Assembly: GCF_900102435.1 (NCBI RefSeq)
Contig: NZ_FNBU01000027.1
Coordinates: 1 to 37,236 of the forward strand
Source of the DNA: Sporolituus thermophilus DSM 23256
GTDB taxonomy: Bacteria; Bacillota; Negativicutes; Sporomusales; Thermosinaceae
Length of the DNA stretch: 37,236 nt
Direction of reading: 5' to 3'
Positions 23,140 through 32,187 of this stretch are shown here, one piece after another. A model generated the notes under the pieces. It ran no database searches. It was not told where the DNA came from and saw nothing but the letters and a program-made list of their open reading frames with translations. Within the stretch, counting starts at the first letter, position 1. Each line of letters begins with the position of its first letter. A program made the translations under genes and the position numbers.

Positions 23140-24718
23140 ATTTTGCTCGTGCCGGCTCCATATTGATCCGGTACCCTTTTATGGTGTTACGGTGCATTAC
23201 CGAAAGCACCCGCTCAGCAACGTCTTCCGGCACTTCCACAAAGGTAAACTTTTCATAAATATTAATAACACCGATGATATGCCCGGGAATGTCCGCTTCT
23301 TCCGCAATCGTGCGCACAATATCTTCCGGGCGAATTTTCTGCGCCCGTCCTACATTAATAAAGAGACGAACCATGCCCTCCTCGGCCCCGGTATTGCTGA
23401 AAACAGATTTATCATCGACCTGTTGCTTTTCCTTAAATCCCTCCTGAAACAATTTAAGGGCGGCAGCGGCAATATCCAGGACCTCATAGGAGCCAGCAAG
23501 CTCCTGTACGATGGAACTGTATTCCTGGAAGTTAGCTTGTTCAATCGTGGCAATAACCTGGCTCTTAATAACTTCCCGGTAACGCTCAACAACATCGGCC
23601 GGCGACGGCAATTGTTTACGTACAATGCGCGTTTTTATCGTTCTTTCAATCAACTTAAGCTGACGGTACTCACGCGGCTCGATAAAGGTGATAGCTATCC
23701 CTTTTTTGCCGGCCCGTCCGGTGCGGCCGATGCGGTGGACATAAGATTCCGGATCCTGTGGAATATCGTAGTTAATAACGTGTGTGACATGTTCAATATC
23801 CAGCCCGCGGGCCGCTACGTCAGTAGCCACCAGTATTTCCAATTTACCTTCCCGAAACTTTTTCATTACCCGGTCACGCTGCGCCTGACTAAGGTCGCCA
23901 TGCAGCCCATCGGCCATGTATCCGCGCGCCTGTAGGGAGGCTACCAGCTCGTCTACGCCTTTTTTGGTTCGGCAAAAGATAATGAGCGTCCCGTTGACTT
24001 CAACGTCTAGCACGCGGCATAGCGCTTCCAGTTTATCACGTGCTTCATAATAATACTGATCAATAAGCGGCACCGTCAATTGTTCTTTGCTTATAGTAAC
24101 GGTGATGGCGTCCCGCATGTATTTGTCGGCAAGACGCAGGATAGGCGCAGGCATAGTTGCCGAGAAGAGCAATGTTTGCCGGTCTTCAGCGGGAAGATGC
24201 TGCAAAATGCTTTCAATGTCTTCGATAAAGCCCATATCGAGCATTTCGTCCGCTTCATCCAAAACCAAGGTTTTCACCAAGCCTAGTTTAATCGTGTTGC
24301 GGCGAATATGATCAAGCAACCGGCCGGGTGTGCCGATTACTACTTGTACGCCGCCTGAGCGTAAGGCCCTGATTTGCCGCTCAATAGACTGACCGCCATA
24401 AATAGGGAGTGTTTTTACTTTCTTAAATTTACCGATTTTGGTAATTTCCTCGGCCACTTGGATAGCTAATTCGCGGGTTGGGGTTAGAACTAACGCCTGA
24501 ATATGGCGATGGTCGGTTATGCGTTCCACAATCGGAATGCCAAAAGCGGCCGTCTTACCGGTTCCCGTCTGCGCCTGGCCGATTACGTCATGTCCGGCCA
24601 ATACGAGCGGTATCGTTTGACTCTGTATCGGCGACGGCTCTTCAAACCCCATTTCCGTTATGGCAGCTAATACCTTTCTACTTAATTGAATATTTCCGAA
24701 AAAACCGTTGTCTTTCAA
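23138..24718 (-). CDS. deaD: DEAD-box ATP-dependent RNA helicase with DbpA-type RNA-binding domain
   Basis: A helicase of about 526 aa that remodels RNA, probably in ribosome assembly, RNA decay or cold adaptation. Motifs in order: Q-motif (FEEPSPIQ), AQTGTGKT, PTRELA, TPGRLLDH, DEAD, SAT, then the second RecA fold with ARGLD and HRIGRTGRAG. The C-terminal 75 residues (VRLFINVGRAQKIRPEDIV through the VEVPEDVAERVL region) match the DbpA-type RNA-binding fold. The frame begins at ATG 24751, overlapping cinA, but TTG at 24718 has GGAGG eight bases upstream and starts nearer the family N-terminus, so it is preferred. Confidence 0.93.
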   Translation of the reverse strand: MKDNGFFGNIQLSRKVLAAITEMGFEEPSPIQSQTIPLVLAGHDVIGQAQTGTGKTAAFGIPIVERITDHRHIQALVLTPTRELAIQVAEEITKIGKFKKVKTLPIYGGQSIERQIRALRSGGVQVVIGTPGRLLDHIRRNTIKLGLVKTLVLDEADEMLDMGFIEDIESILQHLPAEDRQTLLFSATMPAPILRLADKYMRDAITVTISKEQLTVPLIDQYYYEARDKLEALCRVLDVEVNGTLIIFCRTKKGVDELVASLQARGYMADGLHGDLSQAQRDRVMKKFREGKLEILVATDVAARGLDIEHVTHVINYDIPQDPESYVHRIGRTGRAGKKGIAITFIEPREYRQLKLIERTIKTRIVRKQLPSPADVVERYREVIKSQVIATIEQANFQEYSSIVQELAGSYEVLDIAAAALKLFQEGFKEKQQVDDKSVFSNTGAEEGMVRLFINVGRAQKIRPEDIVRTIAEEADIPGHIIGVINIYEKFTFVEVPEDVAERVLSVMHRNTIKGYRINMEPARAK

Positions 24719-24737
24719 CCTTTTATCCTCCTTTATT

Positions 24738-25976
24738 TCAACGACCAACATAAAGCCGCAGTTGATTGAGCGCCGCTAAAGCCGTCCGGTGCTTTATTCC
24801 GGTTCGTTCACCAAAAAAGCGGTATTCCTGGCAGTCGCAGCCAGCCGGTCCATCCACCGCTATGTATACAAGACCAACCGGTTTAGTCGCTGTTGCCCCG
24901 CCGGGTCCGGCAATACCGGTAATGCCAACGCCAAGATCTGTCCTAAATTTACCACGAATGCCCTGCGCCATATAGTAAGCCGTTTCTTTGCTGACAGCGC
25001 CATAGCGCTCAAGTATTTCCGCCGGCACGCCAACACTGTCTATTTTTATTTGGTTGCTGTAGCAAACAATAGAGCCTGTTAAATAAATTGAGCTACCCGG
25101 AACGTCGGTTATGCGACTGCTCACGAGACCGCCTGTACAGGACTCGGCTAAAGCCAGTGTCATTCCTTTTTCCTGTAGCAGCCTACCGACGACAATTTCC
25201 AAACTTTCTTCGTCTTTTCCAAATATGTACTGGTCAATGTATTGGCGGAGCTGCATCTCCAGACGCGTAATCAATTCGTTCGCCTCCATTGCCGAAGCTC
25301 CTTTGGCGGTAAGACGAACATGAATTTCACCGTTTCGGGCTAATAACGCAATGGTAGGATTCGATTGATTTAAAATAAAGTCGCGAATTTTTACCTCAAG
25401 TGCGGATTCGCCAATGCCGTAAGTACGCAACACGCGGGAGACGATAATGCCTTGTTCGCCAAAACGGCGGGTTAGGTACGGCACAATTGAGCGTTCAAAC
25501 ATGGGCTCCAGTTCGTGAGGTGGGCCAGGCAGGTGGATAATCGTCTTTTCTCCCTCCTCCAAAATGACGCCCGGGGCCGTTCCCCGTTCATTCTCAACAA
25601 CGATAGCTCCTTCAGGCACCATGGCTTGTCGCACATTATTATCAGGCATGGGCAAGTTCCTTTGTTGAAAAAAGCAGCGAATGCGTTCCAGGCTTGGCCC
25701 GTGCAGAATAAGCGGCTTATTCAAAAGTCCGGCCGATACTTCCTTAGTAATATCACCTTGTGTTGGTCCTAACCCCCCTGACGTGATGACAATATCAGCC
25801 CGCGCCAAGGCGGTTGCCAATACCTGTGTCATCCGCTCGCGGTTATCGCCTACCGTTGATTGGTACAAAACATGAAAACCTAAGCTGTTTAGTTTACGCG
25901 CCAAATAGGCGGCATTCGTATTAACGATTTGGCCAAGCAGCAATTCGGTTCCGGTGCTGACTATCTCTACTATCAT
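24738..25976 (-). CDS. cinA: CinA-family protein (NMN deamidase / competence-damage type)
   Basis: A 412-aa two-domain CinA. The N-terminal MoCF-like domain (VEIVSTGTELLLGQIVNTNA, ITSGGLGPTQGDITKE, LPGPPHELEPMF) acts as an ADP-ribose pyrophosphatase in characterised members. The C-terminal domain (ALAESCTGGLVSSRITDVPG, GVGITGIAGPGG, KPVGLVYIAV) is the nicotinamide mononucleotide deamidase, recycling NMN to NaMN. Start at ATG 25976, with GGAGG seven bases upstream; the longer frame to 26054 enters the terminator region. Lies between rimO and the helicase gene and is probably co-transcribed with the latter. Confidence 0.93.
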   Translation of the reverse strand: MIVEIVSTGTELLLGQIVNTNAAYLARKLNSLGFHVLYQSTVGDNRERMTQVLATALARADIVITSGGLGPTQGDITKEVSAGLLNKPLILHGPSLERIRCFFQQRNLPMPDNNVRQAMVPEGAIVVENERGTAPGVILEEGEKTIIHLPGPPHELEPMFERSIVPYLTRRFGEQGIIVSRVLRTYGIGESALEVKIRDFILNQSNPTIALLARNGEIHVRLTAKGASAMEANELITRLEMQLRQYIDQYIFGKDEESLEIVVGRLLQEKGMTLALAESCTGGLVSSRITDVPGSSIYLTGSIVCYSNQIKIDSVGVPAEILERYGAVSKETAYYMAQGIRGKFRTDLGVGITGIAGPGGATATKPVGLVYIAVDGPAGCDCQEYRFFGERTGIKHRTALAALNQLRLYVGR

Positions 25977-26029
25977 ACTACTCCCTCCATTTTTTATACA
26001 TTTCGCGCCAGATGAGCAAATCCTTGCTG

Positions 26030-26067
26030 AATGAAAGAAAAATAGTAGGGACAAGCCACTACTATTT
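26030..26067 (-). terminator. Probable terminator after rimO
   Basis: On the minus strand AAATAGTAG-(10)-CTACTATTT is followed by TTCTTTCATT. The stem is AT-rich. It lies 19 bp beyond the rimO stop. Confidence 0.6.
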
Positions 26068-26086
26068 TGACGGTTCCCTGCCAGGT

Positions 26087-27412
26087 CTATATTTTTTCCG
26101 CCAACAAATCATAGGTAAAACCCTGTACAACCTTAGCAACGATCAGGTCACCAGCCCTACTGCCTGTTGCACCTTCTACATAAACACGTCCATCCACATC
26201 AGGCGCTTCCCGGTAAGAACGACCAAAAACCACCCCTGGTTGATCGCTTTTACCCTCTACCAGTACCTTTAGCACACGTCCTTCCAACTGGCGATTAATC
26301 TCTTCCGAAATTTGGCACTGCAAAGCCATTAGTGCATGGTAGCGTTCCTGTTTGACTTCCTCCGGAACCTGGTCTGCCATGGCCCCCGCTACTGTTCCTT
26401 CTTCTTGCGAATAGGTAAAGATGCCGACATGGTCAAATTTCTGAACCTGCATAAATTCCTGCAGCGCTTGAAAATGGTCGTCTGTTTCCCCCGGGAAGCC
26501 AACGATAAAAGACGTGCGGATAGCTACGTCCGGTATGGTTTTTCGAATTTTGGCAAGCAAGCCTTCAATATCAAAGCGACTGTCCCGGCGGTGCATGGCC
26601 TTTAAAATGTCGTCGTGAATATGCTGGAGCGGCAAATCAACATATTTGCAGATTTTTGGCTCTTTGGCCATTACCTCGATGAGCTCATCCGTAAAGTAGC
26701 GGGGATAACAATAAAGAAGACGTATCCATTCGATTCCCTCAATCTTAACCAACGACCGCAACAACTGCGGTAGCCGGGGCTGGCCATACAAGTCTCGGCC
26801 GTAACTGGTCGTATCCTGGGCGATAAGGTTTATTTCCTTGATGCCGTTTGCCGCCAAACGTTTTACCTCATTGACAATGGATTCCTGCGGACGGCTGCGA
26901 AACCGGCCCCGAACCAACGGAATGACACAATAGGAACAACAATTGCTGCACCCTTCGGCAACTTTAACATAGGCACTATACTTCGGTGTCGTATGAATAC
27001 GCGGCATGGTTTCATCGTAAATAGTTTCCGTTGGCCCAATCACTAAGACTCTCTGTCCGGACAGAGCAGCCTGGACGGCTTCCATGATGCGATGCCAGGC
27101 TCCCGTTCCGACAATCGCGTCTACTTCCGGCAGCTCATCAAGCAATTCCTGCTGATAACGTTGTCCTAAACAGCCGGCAACGATAAGCGCCCGACAGTTG
27201 CTTTCCTTCTTATATTCAGCCATCTGAAGAATAGTGGTAATGGATTCTTCTTTTGCCGAATCAATAAACCCGCAGGTATTGACAATGAGAATATCGGCAT
27301 CACCCGGGTTATCGACAATGGCGATGTTGTTATCGGTTAATATGCCGAGCATGACTTCTGTATCAACTAGGTTTTTAGCGCAACCGAGGCTGACAAACCC
27401 GGCTTTGAGCAT
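26087..27412 (-). CDS. rimO: Ribosomal protein S12 methylthiotransferase RimO
   Basis: A 441-aa radical-SAM methylthiotransferase that modifies an aspartate of ribosomal protein S12. The N-terminal MTTase domain has three cluster cysteines (C11 in SLGCAKN, C47 in NTCGF, C81 in GCLGQR). The radical SAM motif is C155-x3-C159-x2-C162, and a C-terminal TRAM domain follows (about residues 375-441). The opening SLGCAKNLVDTEVM is diagnostic for RimO rather than MiaB. Start at ATG 27412, GGAGGG upstream. It follows the solute-binding protein gene by 14 bp, so the two are likely co-transcribed. Confidence 0.95.
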   Translation of the reverse strand: MLKAGFVSLGCAKNLVDTEVMLGILTDNNIAIVDNPGDADILIVNTCGFIDSAKEESITTILQMAEYKKESNCRALIVAGCLGQRYQQELLDELPEVDAIVGTGAWHRIMEAVQAALSGQRVLVIGPTETIYDETMPRIHTTPKYSAYVKVAEGCSNCCSYCVIPLVRGRFRSRPQESIVNEVKRLAANGIKEINLIAQDTTSYGRDLYGQPRLPQLLRSLVKIEGIEWIRLLYCYPRYFTDELIEVMAKEPKICKYVDLPLQHIHDDILKAMHRRDSRFDIEGLLAKIRKTIPDVAIRTSFIVGFPGETDDHFQALQEFMQVQKFDHVGIFTYSQEEGTVAGAMADQVPEEVKQERYHALMALQCQISEEINRQLEGRVLKVLVEGKSDQPGVVFGRSYREAPDVDGRVYVEGATGSRAGDLIVAKVVQGFTYDLLAEKI

Positions 27413-27426
27413 TTTTCTCCCTCCCG

Positions 27427-28458
27427 CTATTTGGGGCTAAATCGCACTGACTGCACCCATTTATCCAATAGTTTGTTTTTTTGTTCACGTGTCATAGTAG
27501 CAGTGTAATCCCATAGTTTTAAATTTTTGGCCGCGTAATTCCGGTAGGTAAGTAACTCAGGATTGGTAGGTATGAAATAATAACGATTTTTTTGCAGGGT
27601 CGCCTGGGCGTTATCGGTTATAAGCCAAGCAAGAAACTGTTTAGCTTCAGCGGCATGCAGCGCTTTTTGCACTAAACCTGCGCCTGCCAGCCAAAAAGCG
27701 GTTCCTTCTTCGGGATAAATGATTTTCAAGGGGAAACCATCATTAATATAGCGAAGGGCTTCCGAATGAACGGCAATAGCAAGGTCAGCTTCTCCCATTC
27801 CCGCCATTCTTACCGGCGTAGCTAAAAATTTGGCATATTGCACGATTTGCGGATGGATAGTCTTTAGATAAGCTAGCGTTTTTTCTTCACCATGAATGGA
27901 TGTCATGGTATTGAGCAACGTTTCCGAAGCTTCCGCCGCCAAAAAGTCGGTCATGGCCAAACGCAACCGGGGTTCTTTTCCCAAATCGGCCCACCGCGAC
28001 GGCTGATTCGGCATGTTCTTAAGCGCATCAAGGTTAACGGCAAAAACAATAGGGTCAAACCAAAGACCGATCCAGTTATCATCATTATCTTTAAAACGTT
28101 CGGGAATGAGATCAGTTTCCTCGGTAGTATACACAGCAAAGGCATTTAATTTTTTCGCTTCAACTAGAACATCCCGACTGGCAAGCACCAGGTCGGCCCG
28201 TGGCGAAGCGCTTTCCACCTTTAGCCGGGTCAGCAAATCTTTATCCGTCAGCGGAATGATATTAACTTTAATATTACTGGTTTTTTCAAATTCTTGTCCT
28301 AAAACGGCCACTTGCTCCACAGGCAGCGTAGTGTAGACGGTAAGACTTTTCACATCTGCCTTCCGGTTTCCGGCATAGCCCGCCAAAATTGTAGAACCGG
28401 CCAAAACAAGGGTCAATAAAAAAACAGAAATTAGAAGTAAGGGCAGATAACGGCGCAT
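27427..28458 (-). CDS. Orphan extracellular solute-binding protein (type 2 periplasmic fold)
   Basis: A 343-aa exported protein. N-terminal signal: MRRYLPLLLISVFLLTLVLA, then GSTILAGYAG. There is no lipobox cysteine, so it would be released, or stay anchored by this helix. The mature part has the type 2 substrate-binding pattern of Fe(3+)/spermidine/thiamine-type receptors: LTVYTTLPVEQVAVLGQEFE, DLLTRLKVES, ADLVLASRDVLVEA, LWFDPIVFAVN, RWADL, AMTDFLA and IAVHSEALRYI. No permease or ATPase gene lies near it, so its transporter must be elsewhere, or it has another role. The ligand cannot be read from sequence. Confidence 0.82.
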   Translation of the reverse strand: MRRYLPLLLISVFLLTLVLAGSTILAGYAGNRKADVKSLTVYTTLPVEQVAVLGQEFEKTSNIKVNIIPLTDKDLLTRLKVESASPRADLVLASRDVLVEAKKLNAFAVYTTEETDLIPERFKDNDDNWIGLWFDPIVFAVNLDALKNMPNQPSRWADLGKEPRLRLAMTDFLAAEASETLLNTMTSIHGEEKTLAYLKTIHPQIVQYAKFLATPVRMAGMGEADLAIAVHSEALRYINDGFPLKIIYPEEGTAFWLAGAGLVQKALHAAEAKQFLAWLITDNAQATLQKNRYYFIPTNPELLTYRNYAAKNLKLWDYTATMTREQKNKLLDKWVQSVRFSPK

Positions 28459-28556
28459 CCGGGACCACCTCGTAGCACCAAAATAAGGAGATCAGAACAA
28501 TAATACTATACTGTTAAATGCTTCGGTAAGCAAGAAAAAAATCCTACCATATTTCA

Positions 28557-28582
28557 TGAAAAAACACGGGGCGCCCCGTGTT
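28557..28582 (-). terminator. Strong GC-rich terminator after the DUF6941-like gene
   Basis: A 20-base perfect palindrome, AACACGGG-GCGC-CCCGTGTT (28563-28582), overlapping the stop codon, then TTTTCATG on the minus strand with a six-T run counting the stem end. Confidence 0.85.
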
Positions 28583-28973
28583 AGACAACGGTAATAGGAT
28601 ATACATTTTGGCTGATTTCCCGATCTTGTGAATCAACAAGTGTCACGCGCAGTTCATATATGCCTTCATGCGTAAAGTCAACATTCTCCAGTAAAAGACT
28701 ATTAATTTGCCGGTATGTACTGTCTTTTAAGGAAAATGGCCCATTTTCTCCACTGGCTACGACGCGGCCATCAGGAGCAATGATTTCCGTTTTTTCTGTG
28801 TAGCTTTGTTGATTGCCCACGCCGCCGCGCCAAATGGTTAGGACGGTAAAGGGTTGGGAATATCCCATGGTATACTGACTGAATTCATTATGGATGTTAT
28901 GTCGTCCGTTTTCGTCCGTCGTCACGCCTTCACACAGTAGGGCTGCCTGCAAATACGGTTCACTATGATGCAT
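28581..28973 (-). CDS. DUF6941-like protein
   Basis: A 130-aa soluble, beta-rich protein with no signal peptide. It opens with PYLQAALLCEGVTTDENGRH, the pattern of DUF6941 proteins, whose members share an opening strand and LC(E/D) motif. Next come FTVLTIWRGG, a central TEIIAPDGRVVASGENGPFS segment and a last strand pair GIYELRVTLVDSQDREI. The frame begins at GTG 28985, which is part of the Shine-Dalgarno GGAGGTG, so ATG at 28973 is preferred. It has its own terminator and diverges from the small membrane-protein gene. Function unknown; an immunoglobulin-like sandwich is plausible. Confidence 0.65.
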   Translation of the reverse strand: MHHSEPYLQAALLCEGVTTDENGRHNIHNEFSQYTMGYSQPFTVLTIWRGGVGNQQSYTEKTEIIAPDGRVVASGENGPFSLKDSTYRQINSLLLENVDFTHEGIYELRVTLVDSQDREISQNVYPITVV

Positions 28974-29105
28974 GCTGTTTTTCACCTCCGCAGTTTTTGC
29001 CTAGTCTTGAACGATTATTTTTACTGGTGCTCTTAAAGTTATTCCCTGTTGTTATAAAATTATGTATAATGAAACATATGGATAGAGCTTATAAGGAGTG
29101 ATTAC

Positions 29106-29495
29106 ATGGACAGGCCTTCGTGGTGGTCTTTTATCCCGGCCAATATGCCCTTACCGCTTTTACTTATCATTATATACTTGTTTATTATCGCCTTAGGCAA
29201 CTTGTTTGCCTTGTATCAATACGTCGCCGTTCAGCCAAACCTGCTTACGGCAATAGGACACCTTGTTTCTGTTTTGCTATATGCCGGACCAGCCTACGGG
29301 TTACTCAAACTTAAGCGTTGGGCCAGGTCTGTTGAACTTTACTTGTCCCTTTTTTCGGTTGCACTTGGTTTGTTTCTCATGTTTACCGGCGCTTTCGGAA
29401 TGGCAGTCATGATTATTGTACCGCATGGACTTATCGCTATTTATTTGCTTACAGACAAATGCCGGGAGCTATTCGGCTTGACGGAGAATAAGTAA
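29106..29495 (+). CDS. Small four-helix membrane protein
   Basis: A 129-aa integral membrane protein with four hydrophobic segments at about residues 15-40, 46-65, 76-93 and 96-115. Between helices 2 and 3 is a short basic loop (LLKLKRWARSVELYL), a pattern common in small uncharacterised membrane proteins of this phylum. The ends are polar (MDRPSWWSF at the start, DKCRELFGLTENK at the end). ATG at 29106 is seven bases after AAGGAG. A TATAAT at 29065-29070 could be its -10 box, though no good -35 is seen. A strong terminator follows. I do not recognise a named family. Confidence 0.75.
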   Translation: MDRPSWWSFIPANMPLPLLLIIIYLFIIALGNLFALYQYVAVQPNLLTAIGHLVSVLLYAGPAYGLLKLKRWARSVELYLSLFSVALGLFLMFTGAFGMAVMIIVPHGLIAIYLLTDKCRELFGLTENK

Positions 29496-29512
29496 ATAAA
29501 ATTCACGTGTAT

Positions 29513-29548
29513 GCAGCGGGCTAACGTTTGTTAGCCCGCTGCCTTTTT
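29513..29548 (+). terminator. Strong terminator of the small membrane-protein gene
   Basis: A 13-bp perfect stem GCAGCGGGCTAAC/GTTAGCCCGCTGC with loop GTTT, then CTTTTT on the plus strand. Its second arm lies inside the last codons of the convergent ygiQ gene. Confidence 0.9.
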
Positions 29549-31407
29549 GCTGATTGACACCGGCTTACAGGAAGCCGGCGCTGTTTTCTGCTTACCTCGG
29601 GCTTGTCTTGTTCTACCCGAGGTTTTATAAGGCACTTAGGCCCATAGCCGATTAAATCCTGCCGGTTGGCTTTGACCAAGGCCTCATAAACTAAGTCATA
29701 ATTCTTAGGATCGCGATATTGCATTAACGCCCGCTGCAGCTTCTTTTCATGCGGATCTTTAGCCACATAAACCTTTTCTCCTGTAAGCGGATTGATGCCT
29801 GAGTAATACATAGCCGTAGACAAGCTGCCAGGCGTTGGAATAAAGTCCTGTACCTGTTCAGGATGATAGTGAATATCGCGGAGAAATTCGGCAAGTTCAA
29901 CGGCTTCTTTTAATCCGGCTCCCGGATGGCTGGACATAAAATAAGGCACCAGATACTGTTCTTTTCCCAGCTGCTGGTTTACCCGCCGGTACGCTTCCAT
30001 AAACTTAATATATACTTCTTTGCCCGACTTACCCATTAGCCGCGTAACTTTTGGCGATATGTGCTCGGGCGCAACCTTGAGTTGACCGCTTACATGGTGC
30101 TCGCATATTTCGCGTAAAAATTCCTCGTCCTTGGCGGCCAATAAATAATCATAGCGCAGCCCGGAACGGATAAACACCTTTTTCACTCCCGGCAAACTGC
30201 GCAGGGCGCGCAGCAAGGAGAGATAATCCTTGTGGTCGGCTGTTAGATTGTTACACGGGTTAGATCCCAAACAATGGCGTCCCTTACAGGCCCCTCTTTC
30301 CGTCTGAAAACGACAGGCTGGGGTACGAAAATTGGCAGTAGGACCACCTACGTCATGAATATAGCCTTTAAAATCGGGGAGTTTAGTTAACAACTTCGCT
30401 TCCCGCAAAACAGATTCGTGGCTGCGGCTTTGAATAATCCGTCCCTGATGGGATACAATTGCACAAAATGAACAGCCGCCAAAACACCCCCGGTGGCTAA
30501 CAAGGCTGAATTTGACCTCTTGGATGGCAGGTACACCGCCCTCTTTCTCATAAACCGGATGATATGTGCGCTGGTACGGGAGATCATAAATTTCGTCCAT
30601 CTCAGCCGTTGTCAGCGGCATTGCCGGCGGGTTCTGCACGACAAAGATGTCGCCGTGCCGCTGCACCACCGTTTTACCGCGGATGGGATCCTGCTCCAAG
30701 TATTGCAGTTTAAATGCTTCGGCAAAAGCTTCTTTACTGGTAATTACTTCTTCGTAACTCGGCACCTGAACATAATCCCACAAATGGTCCAAATTATCAG
30801 CGCAATAGCAGGTGCCTTGGACATCGCGAATATGTCTTACGTCAAGACCGGCGGCAAGTTGGGCTGCAATTTCCTTAATCTGCCGCTCGCCCATCCCGTA
30901 TATAAGTAAATCGGCTCGCGAATCAACTAAAATTGAACGTCGGACCTCATTTGACCAGTAATCATAGTGAGCAAACCGGCGCAAACTTGCTTCGACGCCG
31001 CCGATGATAAGGGGGATATTTTTCCATAATTCCCGAATACGGTTGCAATAAACGATGGTCGCCCTGTCAGGTCGCCGCCCAGGCTTGCCACCAGGAGAAT
31101 AATTGTCCTTGCTGCGATATTTTTTGGCCGCCGTAAATTTGCTCAGCATGGAATCCATGTTTCCCGCTGATACCAGGACCCCCAAGCGTGGCTTGCCTAA
31201 TTTCTTAAAATCTTCGGTCGAGCGCCAATCGGGCTGGGCAATGATCCCTACCTTGTAGCCATATTTCTCCAGTAACCGGCAAATAACGGCCGGGCCAAAG
31301 CTGGGATGATCCACATAAGCATCACCGCTTACAAATAAGAAATCTAATTGGTCCCAACCCCGCTTTTGCATGTCTTCTCTGCTAATAGGAAGAAAGTTAT
31401 TGTCCAT
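29521..31407 (-). CDS. YgiQ-family radical SAM protein
   Basis: A 628-aa protein of the YgiQ (UPF0313) family. A cobalamin-binding-like N-terminal region ([20 protein letters not shown] and [18 protein letters not shown]) precedes the radical SAM domain, with C308-x3-C312-x2-C315 in [11 protein letters not shown] further Cys-rich insertion follows ([20 protein letters not shown]), then KVAPEHISP and [16 protein letters not shown]. The C-terminal tail is basic ([20 protein letters not shown]). All family landmarks are intact. The reaction is unknown. Start at ATG 31407, 30 bp after the rodZ stop with a terminator hairpin between. Confidence 0.92.
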   Translation of the reverse strand: MDNNFLPISREDMQKRGWDQLDFLFVSGDAYVDHPSFGPAVICRLLEKYGYKVGIIAQPDWRSTEDFKKLGKPRLGVLVSAGNMDSMLSKFTAAKKYRSKDNYSPGGKPGRRPDRATIVYCNRIRELWKNIPLIIGGVEASLRRFAHYDYWSNEVRRSILVDSRADLLIYGMGERQIKEIAAQLAAGLDVRHIRDVQGTCYCADNLDHLWDYVQVPSYEEVITSKEAFAEAFKLQYLEQDPIRGKTVVQRHGDIFVVQNPPAMPLTTAEMDEIYDLPYQRTYHPVYEKEGGVPAIQEVKFSLVSHRGCFGGCSFCAIVSHQGRIIQSRSHESVLREAKLLTKLPDFKGYIHDVGGPTANFRTPACRFQTERGACKGRHCLGSNPCNNLTADHKDYLSLLRALRSLPGVKKVFIRSGLRYDYLLAAKDEEFLREICEHHVSGQLKVAPEHISPKVTRLMGKSGKEVYIKFMEAYRRVNQQLGKEQYLVPYFMSSHPGAGLKEAVELAEFLRDIHYHPEQVQDFIPTPGSLSTAMYYSGINPLTGEKVYVAKDPHEKKLQRALMQYRDPKNYDLVYEALVKANRQDLIGYGPKCLIKPRVEQDKPEVSRKQRRLPVSRCQSAKRQRANKR

Positions 31408-31421
31408 GATTTCACCGCTCC

Positions 31422-31446
31422 AAAAGAAAAAAGCCTTTAAGGCTTT
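31422..31446 (-). terminator. Terminator overlapping the rodZ stop codon
   Basis: On the minus strand AAAGCC-TTAAA-GGCTTT followed by TTTCTTTTG. The loop contains the rodZ stop codon TAA. Confidence 0.7.
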
Positions 31447-32183
31447 GTAGTAGTATTTGCCGCAAAAGATTTCACTATGACTTCCCCTTTAGCGCCTAGC
31501 TTCCCGAGAGACTGACCGTTGTGGCTTAGCTCGACACCACCGGCATTGCCGAGTTTAATAACAATGTTGCGCTCCGCCTCCCAGGTAAAAGAATCACCGG
31601 CATTAGGGGTTCCCTCATAAATTTCTTTTCCGTCGGCCGTGACTGACGTCCAGCACGCATCAGTATATTTTGCCGTAATTACCACGGGTTTTATCTTTGC
31701 CGGGGGCTGGCCGGCAGGCACCGGTAGCGTCTGCATGCTCTGCGGCGGTTGAGCCGGAACAGTTGGCGACGGTACCGGCGCGACGGGAGCAGGCTTAACT
31801 TCTGGTGCTGGACTCTTAGGCTGATGCCAGGCCATAAACCACCAAACAGCGCCCGCAATGATAACACCCGTTACCCCTGCGACAAGCCACTTAACGGGAA
31901 AAGCGGAAGCAGACACTTCCGTCTTAATCGCCGCTGGTTCAATCGTTTGCTGCGTATGGCTCTGGCGATACAGGTTGACCATCTCTTGGCCGTTAAGACC
32001 CAAAAAATTGGCATAATTGCGAATAAATCCCTTTAAATACACCTCTCCGGGAATGGCCGAATAATTACCTTCTTCGATAGAACTAATATATAACGCCCGT
32101 ATACTAGTGGCGTTTTCTACATCCTTGACTGTTAGCCCCTTTTTTTCCCTTTCCCGCCGCAAAATTTCGCCCACAGTTTCCAC
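31437..32183 (-). CDS. rodZ: RodZ-like helix-turn-helix membrane protein
   Basis: A 248-aa bitopic protein that in other bacteria links MreB filaments to the wall machinery. It has an N-terminal HTH domain (residues 6-70: [34 protein letters not shown]), one transmembrane helix (97-118) and a proline-rich linker (121-165). The outer DUF4115 domain (166-245) has [18 protein letters not shown] and [20 protein letters not shown]. The order is typical of RodZ/YmfM. Start at GTG 32183 with GGAGG seven bases upstream. No mreB is visible in this window. Confidence 0.9.
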   Translation of the reverse strand: METVGEILRREREKKGLTVKDVENATSIRALYISSIEEGNYSAIPGEVYLKGFIRNYANFLGLNGQEMVNLYRQSHTQQTIEPAAIKTEVSASAFPVKWLVAGVTGVIIAGAVWWFMAWHQPKSPAPEVKPAPVAPVPSPTVPAQPPQSMQTLPVPAGQPPAKIKPVVITAKYTDACWTSVTADGKEIYEGTPNAGDSFTWEAERNIVIKLGNAGGVELSHNGQSLGKLGAKGEVIVKSFAANTTTKP

Positions 32184-32187
32184 GCAA

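Noticed and set aside
23192-23935. Long plus-strand frame (247 aa) opposite the DEAD-box helicase
   Set aside because: The minus-strand helicase has every family motif. The antisense product has no recognisable domain and no convincing ribosome site.
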